A DNA stretch of 64,000 bases from Bacteroidia bacterium (GTDB lineage Bacteria > Bacteroidota > Bacteroidia > Flavobacteriales_D > Cryomorphaceae): contig JAUICL010000001.1 of assembly GCA_030427905.1 (NCBI GenBank), positions 1-64,000 of the forward strand. Reading direction: 5' to 3'. Below the pieces are notes generated by a model. It had not been told where the DNA came from. It saw only the letters and a list, made by a program, of their open reading frames with translations, and did not search any database. The position numbers and the translations under genes are program-made. Positions 49,638-57,140 of this stretch are shown here, piece after piece. Numbering within the stretch: position 1 is the first letter of the stretch; each line of letters opens with the position of its first letter.

Positions 49638-50768
49638 TTATTGGTTAAAAAAAGATTTGACAGTTTCGGTTATGTATGTGAGCTGCTCATTGTCCAGCTC
49701 AGTTTGCATAGGTAGTGATATTACACGGCTGCAGAGGTCTTCGGTTATCGGAAAGTCACCAGCTTTGTACCGATCATCGACATAAGCTTTCTGCAGATGT
49801 AATGGAACTGGATAGTATATCATTGCTGGCACATCACGCTCCATCAAGTAAGTGCGCAGTTCATCACGATCTACTCCTTTCAATTTCATAGTGTATTGGT
49901 GGAATACATGCGTGCTTTGATCAAAGTAGCTAGGTGTTTCTATTTGATCGATATCCTTGAACGCTTCGTTGTAAAACTCAGCCGTCTTATTTCGAGCGGC
50001 TGCATACTCATCCAGTCGGCGCAATTTGATTCTCAAAACAGCTGCTTGAATAGAGTCAAGGCGCGAGTTGACTCCGATAAAATCGTGGTAATACTGGCGA
50101 GTCTGACCGTGGTTTGCCACCTGACGAATTACTTGAGCCAACTCTTCATTGTTGGTGAAAATGGCACCACCATCACCGTAACACCCAAGGTTTTTACTCG
50201 GGAAAAATGATGTAGCTCCAATATCTCCTATCGTCCCTGCTTTAGCTACACGTCCATCTGAGAATGTGTAATCAGCTCCAATCGCCTGGGCATTATCTTC
50301 AATCACATAGAGATTGTGCTCTTTGGCAATCGCCATAATTTCTTCCATCGGTGCACATTGCCCAAACAAGTGTACTGGCACAATTGCTTTGGTCTTTGGG
50401 GTGATGGCCGCTTTGATGGCTTCCACATCGATATTGAATGTATTTGGATCTACATCAACCAAAACAGGTGTCAATTGTAGCAACCCGATTACCTCAGCCG
50501 TAGCAACATAGGTGAAGTTGGCTGTGATCACCTCATCACCAGGCTTCAAGCCTAGGGCCATCATGGCTATCTGCAAGGCATCGGTACCATTGGCACATGG
50601 AATGACGTGATCTACATTTAAATATGATTCTAAATCTGCTTGAAATGCTTTAACTTCTGGTCCATTGATATATGCCGAAGAGCGAATAACGTTTAAAACA
50701 GCCGTATCTATTTCTTCTTGCATCTTCTCGTACTGCGATACGAGGTCAACCATTTGAATTTTCTTCAT
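49638..50768 (-). CDS. wbpE: DegT/DnrJ/EryC1/StrS aminotransferase (WbpE-like)
   Basis: A 376-residue PLP-dependent sugar aminotransferase. The PLP lysine is in SFFPSKNLGCYGDGGAIFTN (about residue 190), with ANGTDALQIAMMALG and VIEDNAQAIGADY as cofactor-binding segments. With WbpB and WbpD homologues in the same operon it most likely aminates the 3-keto sugar of UDP-GlcNAcA. First gene of the operon, starting 72 bases from the divergent barrel gene at 50841. Confidence 0.9.
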   Translation of the reverse strand: MKKIQMVDLVSQYEKMQEEIDTAVLNVIRSSAYINGPEVKAFQADLESYLNVDHVIPCANGTDALQIAMMALGLKPGDEVITANFTYVATAEVIGLLQLTPVLVDVDPNTFNIDVEAIKAAITPKTKAIVPVHLFGQCAPMEEIMAIAKEHNLYVIEDNAQAIGADYTFSDGRVAKAGTIGDIGATSFFPSKNLGCYGDGGAIFTNNEELAQVIRQVANHGQTRQYYHDFIGVNSRLDSIQAAVLRIKLRRLDEYAAARNKTAEFYNEAFKDIDQIETPSYFDQSTHVFHQYTMKLKGVDRDELRTYLMERDVPAMIYYPVPLHLQKAYVDDRYKAGDFPITEDLCSRVISLPMQTELDNEQLTYITETVKSFFNQ

Positions 50769-50840
50769 GAAAAAAGGCGTAAATTAGCGTTTGCGAATAT
50801 ACGTATTTATACATACCCCAACCCTTTTGAACCCTTTGAT

Positions 50841-51617
50841 ATGGGCCTAAAATTTCTGGTCAAAACACTCTTTTTCCTTTTCTTACTCACTACCTTAAGT
50901 CATTCTTCGGCTGATGCCCAAGGAGATGTTGGCACCGATACGATTCCGATGGTTCTGTTTCAGATTCAAGGAGGTGTCCAACAGCCTTTTGGCGACATGA
51001 GCGATTACTTTGGCACGAATGCCATGGTCGGGTTTTCATTTGCCGGTAAAACAAAAAAGAACTGGCTTTGGGGCGGTGACTTTACTTTTATGTTTGGCGA
51101 TCAGGTCAAAAACAAAAGCCAAATCATCCAAGAACTGCGAAACTCTCAAGGAAATGTAGTAGGATTAACAGGGGAACCCGTCAATTTCTTGTTGCTTGAG
51201 CGCGGATATACTGGTGGGTTTTATGCTGGAAAAATTTTCCCTTGGATTGGTCCGAACCCCAACTCCGGTATTGTCTTTAAACTTGGCGTGACCTATTTCG
51301 AGCACCGCATTTGGATAGAGGCCAGACAAGACGATATCCCACCTATAGAAGGAGAATACAGAAAGGCATACGATCGCAAAAAAGCCGGTTTTGGTCTATA
51401 CGAGTTCGTCGGATACCAGCACTTTAGCAATAATCGATATGCCAATTTCTTTGTCGGTTTTGACTTTTATCAGGCATTTACTGTCGATTACAGAACCTAC
51501 AATATCGATGACATGAGCTACACCGATGGCGACTATTTTGATGGGATCGTCGGATTCCGAATCGGATGGGTAATACCTGTGTATAAACAGGCAGCTAATA
51601 AATTCTACCTCGATTAA
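50841..51617 (+). CDS. Putative outer-membrane beta-barrel protein
   Basis: A 258-residue exported protein starting at the ATG at 50841, giving a signal peptide (ending ADAQG); the frame is open upstream into the wbpE gene but that part is not protein-like. The body has alternating strands and ends in PVYKQAANKFYLD. No family is recognised. It overlaps the Kdo transferase gene by one base (TAATG), so a link with LPS or envelope assembly is possible. Confidence 0.75.
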   Translation: MGLKFLVKTLFFLFLLTTLSHSSADAQGDVGTDTIPMVLFQIQGGVQQPFGDMSDYFGTNAMVGFSFAGKTKKNWLWGGDFTFMFGDQVKNKSQIIQELRNSQGNVVGLTGEPVNFLLLERGYTGGFYAGKIFPWIGPNPNSGIVFKLGVTYFEHRIWIEARQDDIPPIEGEYRKAYDRKKAGFGLYEFVGYQHFSNNRYANFFVGFDFYQAFTVDYRTYNIDDMSYTDGDYFDGIVGFRIGWVIPVYKQAANKFYLD

Positions 51618-52825
51618 TGCGGCACCTTTATACCCTAGGCATTCTATTCTATGGCTTGGGAATCCGCATTGCAGCAAACTTTAATAAGAAAGCGAAGCAG
51701 TGGGTAGCTGGTAGAAAAGGTGGAATTAAGTCTCAGACGAAACTCCAAAACCCGATATGGTTTCACTGTGCATCACTCGGGGAGTTTGAGCAAGGAAGAC
51801 CCCTGATTGAAGAAATTAAGCGCAAGAATCCAAATCAACCAATTCTTCTGTCCTTTTTCAGTCCTTCGGGGTACACTATTCGAAAAGATTATGCGCAGGC
51901 CGATTCAGTGGTCTATCTTCCACTAGACACCCCAAAAAACATGGCTCGGTTTATCGATTACCACAAGCCGAAAGCCGCTTACTTTGTTAAGTATGAAATT
52001 TGGCACAATTGTTTTGAACAGCTCTTTTGCCGAAAGATTCCACTGTATTTGGTATCTGCCATTTTTAGAGAAAACCAAGTTTATTTCAAACCCTTCGGTG
52101 GATGGTTTCGGAGTACTCTGAGAAAAATCACCCACATCTACACTCAAGATGAAAACAGCCAAGAGTTGTTGGATCAAATTGGTGTCTCCAACACCACTTG
52201 TGCTGGCGACACCCGGTTCGACCGTGTTTTGAGCCTGGCTGAAAGCGCTAAGAACGATGCGGTTTTGACTCGCTTCTGTGCTGGAGGAAATGTACTTGTA
52301 GGTGGAAGCACCTGGGCGGAAGACGAGCGGATACTGGAACAGGTTCTCGACGAGACCCCTGATTGGAAGCTGCTTCTTGCCCCTCACGAAATCAATGAAG
52401 CGAAAATATCTAAGATACTAGCACGTCGTTCAGACTGCATCAAGTGGTCTGATTCGCCAGAAGTGCTGCCCCACCATCGGATTTTGATAATCGACACAAT
52501 TGGCCTTTTGGGTGCAGCGTACAAGCTTGGTCACGCGGCCTTTATCGGCGGTGGATTTGGAAAAGGCATACACAATACGCTCGAAGCAGCTGTGTATGGC
52601 CTCCCCGTTTTCTTTGGGCCCAACTACGAGAAGTTTAACGAAGCCAAGGAACTCATCGCCAAAGGTGGCGGAATGGCTTTCGAAACAGAAACCGATGCCG
52701 TGGCTACTTTGAAAAGGCTTTTGGTCGACACAGTGAAACTCACTGAAATGGGGCAGAATGCGAAGGAAATGGTTTTAAAAAATGCAGGCGCCACTTCTAC
52801 CATTCTCAACAATTCCGACATTTAA
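51617..52825 (+). CDS. waaA: 3-deoxy-D-manno-octulosonic acid (Kdo) transferase
   Basis: A 402-residue GT30 glycosyltransferase that attaches Kdo to the lipid A precursor at the inner membrane. An N-terminal membrane-associated helix, the acceptor-site Glu in CASLGEFEQGRPL (about residue 55), and donor-side segments VGGSTWAEDE, LAPHEIN, GGGFGKGIHNTLEAA and FGPNYEKFNEA. The complete set marks an LPS-producing cell, in line with hldD. Confidence 0.95.
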   Translation: MRHLYTLGILFYGLGIRIAANFNKKAKQWVAGRKGGIKSQTKLQNPIWFHCASLGEFEQGRPLIEEIKRKNPNQPILLSFFSPSGYTIRKDYAQADSVVYLPLDTPKNMARFIDYHKPKAAYFVKYEIWHNCFEQLFCRKIPLYLVSAIFRENQVYFKPFGGWFRSTLRKITHIYTQDENSQELLDQIGVSNTTCAGDTRFDRVLSLAESAKNDAVLTRFCAGGNVLVGGSTWAEDERILEQVLDETPDWKLLLAPHEINEAKISKILARRSDCIKWSDSPEVLPHHRILIIDTIGLLGAAYKLGHAAFIGGGFGKGIHNTLEAAVYGLPVFFGPNYEKFNEAKELIAKGGGMAFETETDAVATLKRLLVDTVKLTEMGQNAKEMVLKNAGATSTILNNSDI

Positions 52826-52840
52826 TCTAAAATTCTCGAC

Positions 52841-54145
52841 ATGAAAAAAGGACTCATCATTTTCCTATTTATTCTCGGAATCGCTCTCGGGTACTTTTTC
52901 ACATCTGTCTACCCAAAGCTTGAAATCATCTCGGGATACAACGCCAAAAATCTGTGCTCGTGTATGTTTGTGACTGGTTTGGATCAGGAAACCGCCGAGC
53001 GTGTTGACTTGGGCTTTGGCCCTTTGTGGATGGCTTCGAACACAGTGGATACTAAAAACAAAACGGTATTCTCAAATGTCTTGGGGATGCATCCCAAAAA
53101 AGCCGTGTATCGTGAAGGGATGGGCTGTACCATTGAAGGAGAAAAGACCCTGGTGGAGTGGCCCGGCGAAAAAATCCAGTACAAAGCAGAGATTTGGCCA
53201 GACGAAGTCGTTCCAAACCCCGAACTTCAGAGCGTTTTGGCCGAAGCCTTTGATCAAGGCGGAGAAAGTCTGCTCAACACAAGGGCGGTGATTGTTGTGA
53301 AAGATGGAAAATTGATTGGAGAAGCCTATGGCCCTGGCATCACCAAGGCCACGCCACTTTTGGGGTGGAGTATGGCTAAAAGTGTCACTTCATGCTTGAC
53401 GGGAATTTTAGCAAAAGATGGATTTTGGTCTCCAGAAGACCCTATGCAGATCGCTGACTGGCAAGTGGATGAACGAAGTAAGATTACACTCGGCAACCTG
53501 CTCCAAATGTCTTCAGGCTTAGAGTGGGAAGAAGATTACAGTAAAGTCAGTACGGCCACCACCATGCTTTATGGCACCGATGGAATGGGCACATACGCCG
53601 CTTCTCAACCATTGGCACATGAACCCAACACACACTGGCTTTACTCTTCGGGCACATCAAACATCATCTCTAAGCAGCTAAGCACAGCCTTTGAGACGCA
53701 TCAGGAATATATTCGCTTTCCCTACGAAAGACTTTTTGGACCTATAGGTGCCGAATCCTTTCTAATCGAAACCGATGGGGATGGCTATTTCGTAGGCTCA
53801 TCATACGCCTACGCCACAGGCAGAGACTGGGCTAAATTAGGACTTCTCTATCTGAATCGAGGCAATTGGCTTGGTGAACAAATTATCGACTCCAATTGGG
53901 TAGCATATTCCCATTCACCCGCAGAAGCCAGCTCAAATAAGTACGGGGCACAGTTCTGGCTAAATGCCGCCAACAAATTTCAGGACTATGGCTCAGACGC
54001 GTATTGGATGGATGGATTCCAAGGTCAGCAAGTAGCCATTCACCCTGAGCAAAACATGGTAATCGTTCGGCTGGGAGTCATGTACGACGAGGGCAACTTT
54101 GACTTCTCAGCCTGGACAGCCAAGGTATTTCAAGCTAGTTTATAA
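52841..54145 (+). CDS. Serine hydrolase of the beta-lactamase/penicillin-binding class C fold
   Basis: A 434-residue protein with an N-terminal membrane anchor (about residues 4-22). The nucleophile motif SxxK is SMAK in LLGWSMAKSVTS (about residue 180), and the Tyr motif is YSSGTSN (about residue 268), as in class C beta-lactamase-like hydrolases. Probably periplasmic. The natural substrate, whether peptide, ester or beta-lactam, cannot be told; most members of this family are not true beta-lactamases. Confidence 0.88.
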   Translation: MKKGLIIFLFILGIALGYFFTSVYPKLEIISGYNAKNLCSCMFVTGLDQETAERVDLGFGPLWMASNTVDTKNKTVFSNVLGMHPKKAVYREGMGCTIEGEKTLVEWPGEKIQYKAEIWPDEVVPNPELQSVLAEAFDQGGESLLNTRAVIVVKDGKLIGEAYGPGITKATPLLGWSMAKSVTSCLTGILAKDGFWSPEDPMQIADWQVDERSKITLGNLLQMSSGLEWEEDYSKVSTATTMLYGTDGMGTYAASQPLAHEPNTHWLYSSGTSNIISKQLSTAFETHQEYIRFPYERLFGPIGAESFLIETDGDGYFVGSSYAYATGRDWAKLGLLYLNRGNWLGEQIIDSNWVAYSHSPAEASSNKYGAQFWLNAANKFQDYGSDAYWMDGFQGQQVAIHPEQNMVIVRLGVMYDEGNFDFSAWTAKVFQASL

Positions 54146-54187
54146 GCACTTAAGAACAGATACCCAACAAGTAACTCATCAAATTAA

Positions 54188-54219
54188 TTTGGTTTATAGT
54201 ATAAACTAGTTTACATTTG
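54188..54219 (+). promoter_or_regulatory. Consensus promoter with palindromic operator
   Basis: TTTG (54188-54191), a 20-base spacer and TACATTTG (54212-54219), a full Bacteroidota promoter. The spacer is filled by two overlapping dyads: GTTTATAGTATAAAC (54192-54206, 7-base arms around G) and TAAACTAGTTTA (54202-54213, perfect). A dimeric repressor bound there would block polymerase; the winged-helix protein at 54784 is the obvious candidate. Confidence 0.7.
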
Positions 54220-54236
54220 TGTCAAATCAATTCATT

Positions 54237-54791
54237 ATGGAAACAACTAAAAGTCTTGAAATCATAGAAGCGATGATGAGCGAAAGTCGCAAGTCGCTTC
54301 ACCGCAATTCATTCTACTTCCTTCTCTGGGGAATCCTTCTGGTACCAGCAGGAATAGCGGAATATCTTTTCCGCGACATGAGTTTCGCCTGGTTCGTCTG
54401 GCCCGTAGTTGGAGTGGTTGGCGGAATCATATCAATGATTTATGGTAATCGCGAAGCCAAACGAACAGGTGTTCAAACTTCGACAGATCGCATCACTTAC
54501 TTCACTTGGGGTGCCTTCTTGTTTGGCTTGGCATTTTCGATCGTTTACGCCGTAAGCAATAACATGATGCCCCATGCGCTTATCCTTGCCTTCACAGCTG
54601 TGGCTACGTTCATCAGTGGTGGTATTTCAAAATTTCAGCCCTTTATTTGGGGCGGAATTTTAATCGGAATCGGGGCGATAATCTGCGGTTTCGTATTACC
54701 CGGAACTTATCATCCCCTTGTCTTCTCAGCTGCCATATTCTTGGGGTACGTTATCCCGGGCCTACAACTCAGAAAGAAAGAACATGAATAA
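54237..54791 (+). CDS. Small multi-pass membrane protein of unknown function
   Basis: A 184-residue protein from the ATG at 54237; the in-frame GTG at 54219 is the last base of the -7 box plus two and cannot be the start. A short N-terminal soluble helix (LEIIEAMMSESRKSLHRNS) is followed by about five or six hydrophobic segments from residue 27 to the end. No family recognised. First gene of an operon with a winged-helix regulator (eight-base overlap) and a barrel protein. Confidence 0.8.
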   Translation: METTKSLEIIEAMMSESRKSLHRNSFYFLLWGILLVPAGIAEYLFRDMSFAWFVWPVVGVVGGIISMIYGNREAKRTGVQTSTDRITYFTWGAFLFGLAFSIVYAVSNNMMPHALILAFTAVATFISGGISKFQPFIWGGILIGIGAIICGFVLPGTYHPLVFSAAIFLGYVIPGLQLRKKEHE

Positions 54792-55065
54792 ACTTGACTC
54801 CATGCTTCATCAAGAGTTAAGGCTTTCAATAATGAGTTTTTTGGCCAACGTGGAATGGGCTAATTTTAAGAAACTGATTGAAGTGACCCAGGCGTCTAAA
54901 GGAAATCTGAGCGTTCAGATCACCAAACTTCAGGGTGCTGGGTACATCAAGGTCCGAAAATCATTTCAAAACAATTACCCACTCACCGAATGCCGGATTA
55001 CTCCAAAAGGTAGAGAAGCTCTCGAAAAGTATGTTTCAGACATTAAGAAACTCCTAAACATATAG
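54784..55065 (+). CDS. Winged-helix transcriptional regulator
   Basis: A 93-residue DNA-binding protein. The helix-turn-helix is WANFKKLIEVTQASKGNLSV and the wing VRKSFQNNYPLTECRITPKG, like the small one-domain MarR/ArsR-like regulators (HTH_34 type) that pair with a membrane protein gene. The ATG at 54784 is chosen because the upstream frame runs through the membrane protein gene. The eight-base overlap implies coupled translation. Likely represses its own promoter at 54188. Confidence 0.9.
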   Translation: MNKLDSMLHQELRLSIMSFLANVEWANFKKLIEVTQASKGNLSVQITKLQGAGYIKVRKSFQNNYPLTECRITPKGREALEKYVSDIKKLLNI

Positions 55066-55067
55066 AC

Positions 55068-55628
55068 ATGAAACAACTATTACTCATAGCGGCAGTATGT
55101 GTTCTTTGCGCCGGTAGTTCAGCACAAGAGCAGAAAAATCTCGAGTATTTGGGTGGATATGGTGGAAGTTCAGTCATTTTCACGGGCGAAGGTCACACCT
55201 ATTTTACCGGAGAAGGAGCTGTGCGCATTGGCGCATTCCAGCTCGGGGGATTTGGCTATGGCGGTGAAGCTACAAGCGAAAGAGATCTCATTGGAAATCA
55301 ATTCGACATTGAATTTGGTCTAGGTGGGTTTTTACTGGGGTACGAATCACCTCGCATGGGCATGCTTTCACTAAATGCTGAGCTTCGATTCGGGTTTGGT
55401 TCATTTGAAGCAAACCGTGATTTGGGAGAAAACATCTATGAAATATACCGTGACCGTTTTACGCAGTACACGCCTCGACTCGCACTAGCCTTCACACCGA
55501 TCAACATGGTTCAAGTCAGACTATATGGTGGCTACGCCTTTCACTCAGATGTGGATTTGGGAACGCTCGACTTCGACCCCAACCGACCAGAGTTTGGGCT
55601 TTCGCTATATTGGGGATGGTTTGAGTAA
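55068..55628 (+). CDS. Putative outer-membrane beta-barrel protein
   Basis: A 186-residue exported protein. The signal peptide ends near SSAQ; the remainder is Gly- and aromatic-rich alternating strands (GAFQLGGFGYGGEA, FGLGGFLLGYES, ALAFTPINMVQVRLYGGYAF) with a final strand ending in WFE. No family recognised. Two bases after the regulator gene, so probably the third gene of that operon. Confidence 0.75.
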   Translation: MKQLLLIAAVCVLCAGSSAQEQKNLEYLGGYGGSSVIFTGEGHTYFTGEGAVRIGAFQLGGFGYGGEATSERDLIGNQFDIEFGLGGFLLGYESPRMGMLSLNAELRFGFGSFEANRDLGENIYEIYRDRFTQYTPRLALAFTPINMVQVRLYGGYAFHSDVDLGTLDFDPNRPEFGLSLYWGWFE

Positions 55629-55778
55629 GAACTCGGAAAGCAAGGAGTTAGTTCATGAATCTATAAACTTCGAGCTTTTGGAAATCAAACATGTCTTTCA
55701 GAGTGAGTGTGAGTGCGAGAGTGAAGGAAAATCAGAGCTCAAAACGTCGCTCTCGCTTTGTTTCTTGCTCTGATTTTG

Positions 55779-55863
55779 TACCCGGAGCGGGAATCGAACC
55801 CGCACGGCCGCAATGGCCACAGGATTTTAAGTCCTGCGTGTCTACCAGTTCCACCATCCGGGC
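55779..55863 (-). tRNA. tRNA-Leu(TAA)
   Basis: An 85-base class II tRNA with long variable arm. Acceptor arm GCCCGGA/TCCGGGT (a G-T closing pair as in E. coli tRNA-Leu TAA), D-loop AACTGGTAGACAC, anticodon loop CTTAAAA (anticodon TAA) within stem CAGGA/TCCTG, variable arm GGCCATTGCGGCC and T-loop TTCGATT. CCA is not encoded. A -7 box (TACATTTG on the minus strand, 55876-55883) lies 13 bases upstream. Confidence 0.97.
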
Positions 55864-55875
55864 GGAAAGGGTGGG

Positions 55876-55883
55876 CAAATGTA
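55876..55883 (-). promoter_or_regulatory. -7 box TACATTTG for tRNA-Leu
   Basis: Minus-strand TAnnTTTG match at the normal distance from the tRNA 5' end. No TTG is found 18-21 bases upstream. Confidence 0.5.
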
Positions 55884-56540
55884 ATACTTTCTTCTATTTC
55901 TTACTGACTTATTGAGATGTTCTTGAACTGAAGGCTCAGAATTTGGCAAACACATATATAAACGAGAATACATAGTCAGCTCACCATATAAAAGATGGCT
56001 TTGATTGGCTCACAGCTTGCCAAGTTGAAAATCGCCAATCCTTGTTGGATGTCGTGAGCCAACTTTCGGCCTTAATTTTATTCTCTTAGAAACTCAGAAA
56101 TAAGCGAAAGTCCACCGCACCCATGTTTGAGCTCAGGTATCGGAAGCTCTGCTTCCGCTAATACCGTTTGCGAGTTTGCCCTAGTTGAATCGGCTCCTTC
56201 CGTGGACCACTATTTCATTGCTGACCTGCTTCTTGAGCCGTGAATCAACATCAATTTATTAACTGAAATAATTCGTTCTTTCCCTTTTTACTTTTTGAGC
56301 AGAAGTTTAGTACGTTTCACGAAGTTGTTGATTATTCAACGGGGTTGGGTAAGGTGCTGTAGTGTTTTCGAGAGTTTCAAGAAATAAAATTACAGCCCTG
56401 ATCTTTTGTTCCTTTTGCATCCATCGGCCGCCATAGGCTTGCCGACGGCGATGCAAGGCAAAAGGAAGTTGAAAAGACAAGCTTTTGCCAGTAATGTAGA
56501 TCGTTGCCGTTATCTGGATCATCGCCCCCTTTAGTAGGAG
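55884..56540. other. Gene-free region between tRNA-Leu and the 120-bp repeats
   Basis: No convincing gene on either strand. It holds scattered hairpins: TTGGCTCAC (56005-56013) with GTGAGCCAA (56054-56062), and GGAAGC/GCTTCC near 56151-56165. Short open frames on the minus strand (for example 56307-56558) have no protein-like features. Possibly decayed mobile or repetitive DNA, but no transposase or terminal repeats are visible. Confidence 0.5.
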
Positions 56541-56849
56541 TCTTTCAAGAAAAGCCAACGCCTACTCCACAGGCGAAGCTTTTTTCATTCCCCAAATCCG
56601 CTCAAGCACCCATTCAATGATTACCCCGAAATAAATTTCGGGGTGATCCCAAGTGGGGAGGCTTTCAAGAAAAGCCAACGCCTCCTCCACAGGCGAAGCT
56701 TTTTTCATTCCCCAAATCCGCTCAAGCGAACCTTGAATGATTACCCCGAAATAAATTTCGGGGTGATCCCAAGTGGGGAGGCTTTCAAGAAAAGCCAACG
56801 CCTCCTCCACAGGCGAAGCTTTTTTCATTCCCCAAATCCGCTCAAGCGA
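56541..56849. repeat. 120-bp tandem repeat (two full copies and one partial)
   Basis: Copies at 56541-56660, 56661-56780 and 56781-56849, with an exact 120-base period. Copies 2 and 3 are identical over 69 bases; copy 1 differs at a few sites. Each full unit holds three small hairpins: GGCTTTcaagaAAAGCC, CGCC..GGCG and the perfect ACCCCGAAAT-AA-ATTTCGGGGT. As the period is a multiple of three, a false 40-residue protein repeat appears on the minus strand, but copy 1 has an in-frame TAG, arguing against coding. Confidence 0.9.
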
Positions 56850-56878
56850 GCTTGGCGGATTTGGGGAATGAAAAAAGC
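56818..56878. repeat. Long inverted repeat closing the tandem array
   Basis: 24 bases at 56818-56841 are perfectly inverted at 56855-56878, with CAAGC/GCTTG in the 13-base spacer also complementary. The left arm is part of repeat copy 3; the right arm is a reversed fragment of the same unit, fused to the tRNA-Gly terminator. Confidence 0.9.
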
Positions 56879-56902
56879 CATCGATAATCATCGATGGCTT
56901 TT
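56871..56902 (-). terminator. Terminator of tRNA-Gly
   Basis: AAAAGCCATCGAT (56873-56885) pairs with ATCGATGGCTTTT (56890-56902), 13 perfect pairs and a 4-base loop. Read on the minus strand it follows the tRNA 3' end by four bases and runs into six T residues. Confidence 0.85.
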
Positions 56903-56906
56903 CTTG

Positions 56907-56979
56907 AGCGGGAGACGGGATTCGAACCCGCGACCCCAACCTTGGCAAGGTTGTGCTCTACCAGCTGAGCTACTCTCGC
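56907..56979 (-). tRNA. tRNA-Gly(GCC)
   Basis: A 73-base tRNA with D-arm GCTC/GAGC, anticodon stem CAACC/GGTTG around TTGCCAA (anticodon GCC), T-loop TTCGAAT and discriminator T. The acceptor arm GCGAGAG/CTCCCGC has one A-C mismatch at pair 4-69. CCA is not encoded. Its own upstream sequence lacks a TAnnTTTG box; the nearest good promoter is at 57103-57131, beyond a decayed tRNA copy. Confidence 0.93.
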
Positions 56980-57026
56980 ATATGTCAAATACTTTGCTTC
57001 GTGCAATTTTTGACTATTTCTCCTTT

Positions 57027-57091
57027 GCTCGATTCTCTCAGCGACCCTCCCGAACGCTTTCGGGATGCTCTTAAAGCTGAGCTACTCTCGC
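57027..57091 (-). pseudogene. Decayed tRNA-Gly copy
   Basis: Minus-strand GCGAGAGTAGCTCAGCT at the 5' end is identical to the intact tRNA-Gly, with D-arm GCTC/GAGC and the junction GGGTCGC also kept. The anticodon arm is replaced by TCCCGAAAGCGTTCGGGA and the T-arm and 3' acceptor strand are lost. It starts 12 bases after a full promoter, where a tRNA should start. Confidence 0.75.
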
Positions 57092-57102
57092 AATAAGGTT
57101 GG

Positions 57103-57131
57103 CAAAATTAAGTATAAAATTGAATTTGCAA
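57103..57131 (-). promoter_or_regulatory. tRNA-Gly promoter
   Basis: On the minus strand: TTG (57129-57131), an 18-base spacer and TAATTTTG (57103-57110). Full consensus. Transcription would begin next to the decayed tRNA copy and read through to the intact tRNA-Gly about 110 bases on. Confidence 0.8.
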
Positions 57132-57140
57132 AACAGAATT

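Noticed and set aside
52841-54145. Antibiotic-resistance beta-lactamase
   Set aside because: It has the SxxK and YxS motifs of the fold, but so do many esterases and peptidases of the family; nothing in the sequence or context points to resistance.
56541-56849. CRISPR array
   Set aside because: The repeats are 120 bases with no unique spacers, and no cas genes are present.
56562-56948. Minus-strand ORF with a 40-residue protein repeat (ERIWGMKKASPVEEALAF and following)
   Set aside because: The repeat is produced by the 120-base DNA period. The ORF begins in tRNA-Gly antisense (GSRVRIPSPA is a typical tRNA-derived false peptide), copy 1 has an in-frame stop, and each unit is built of hairpins.
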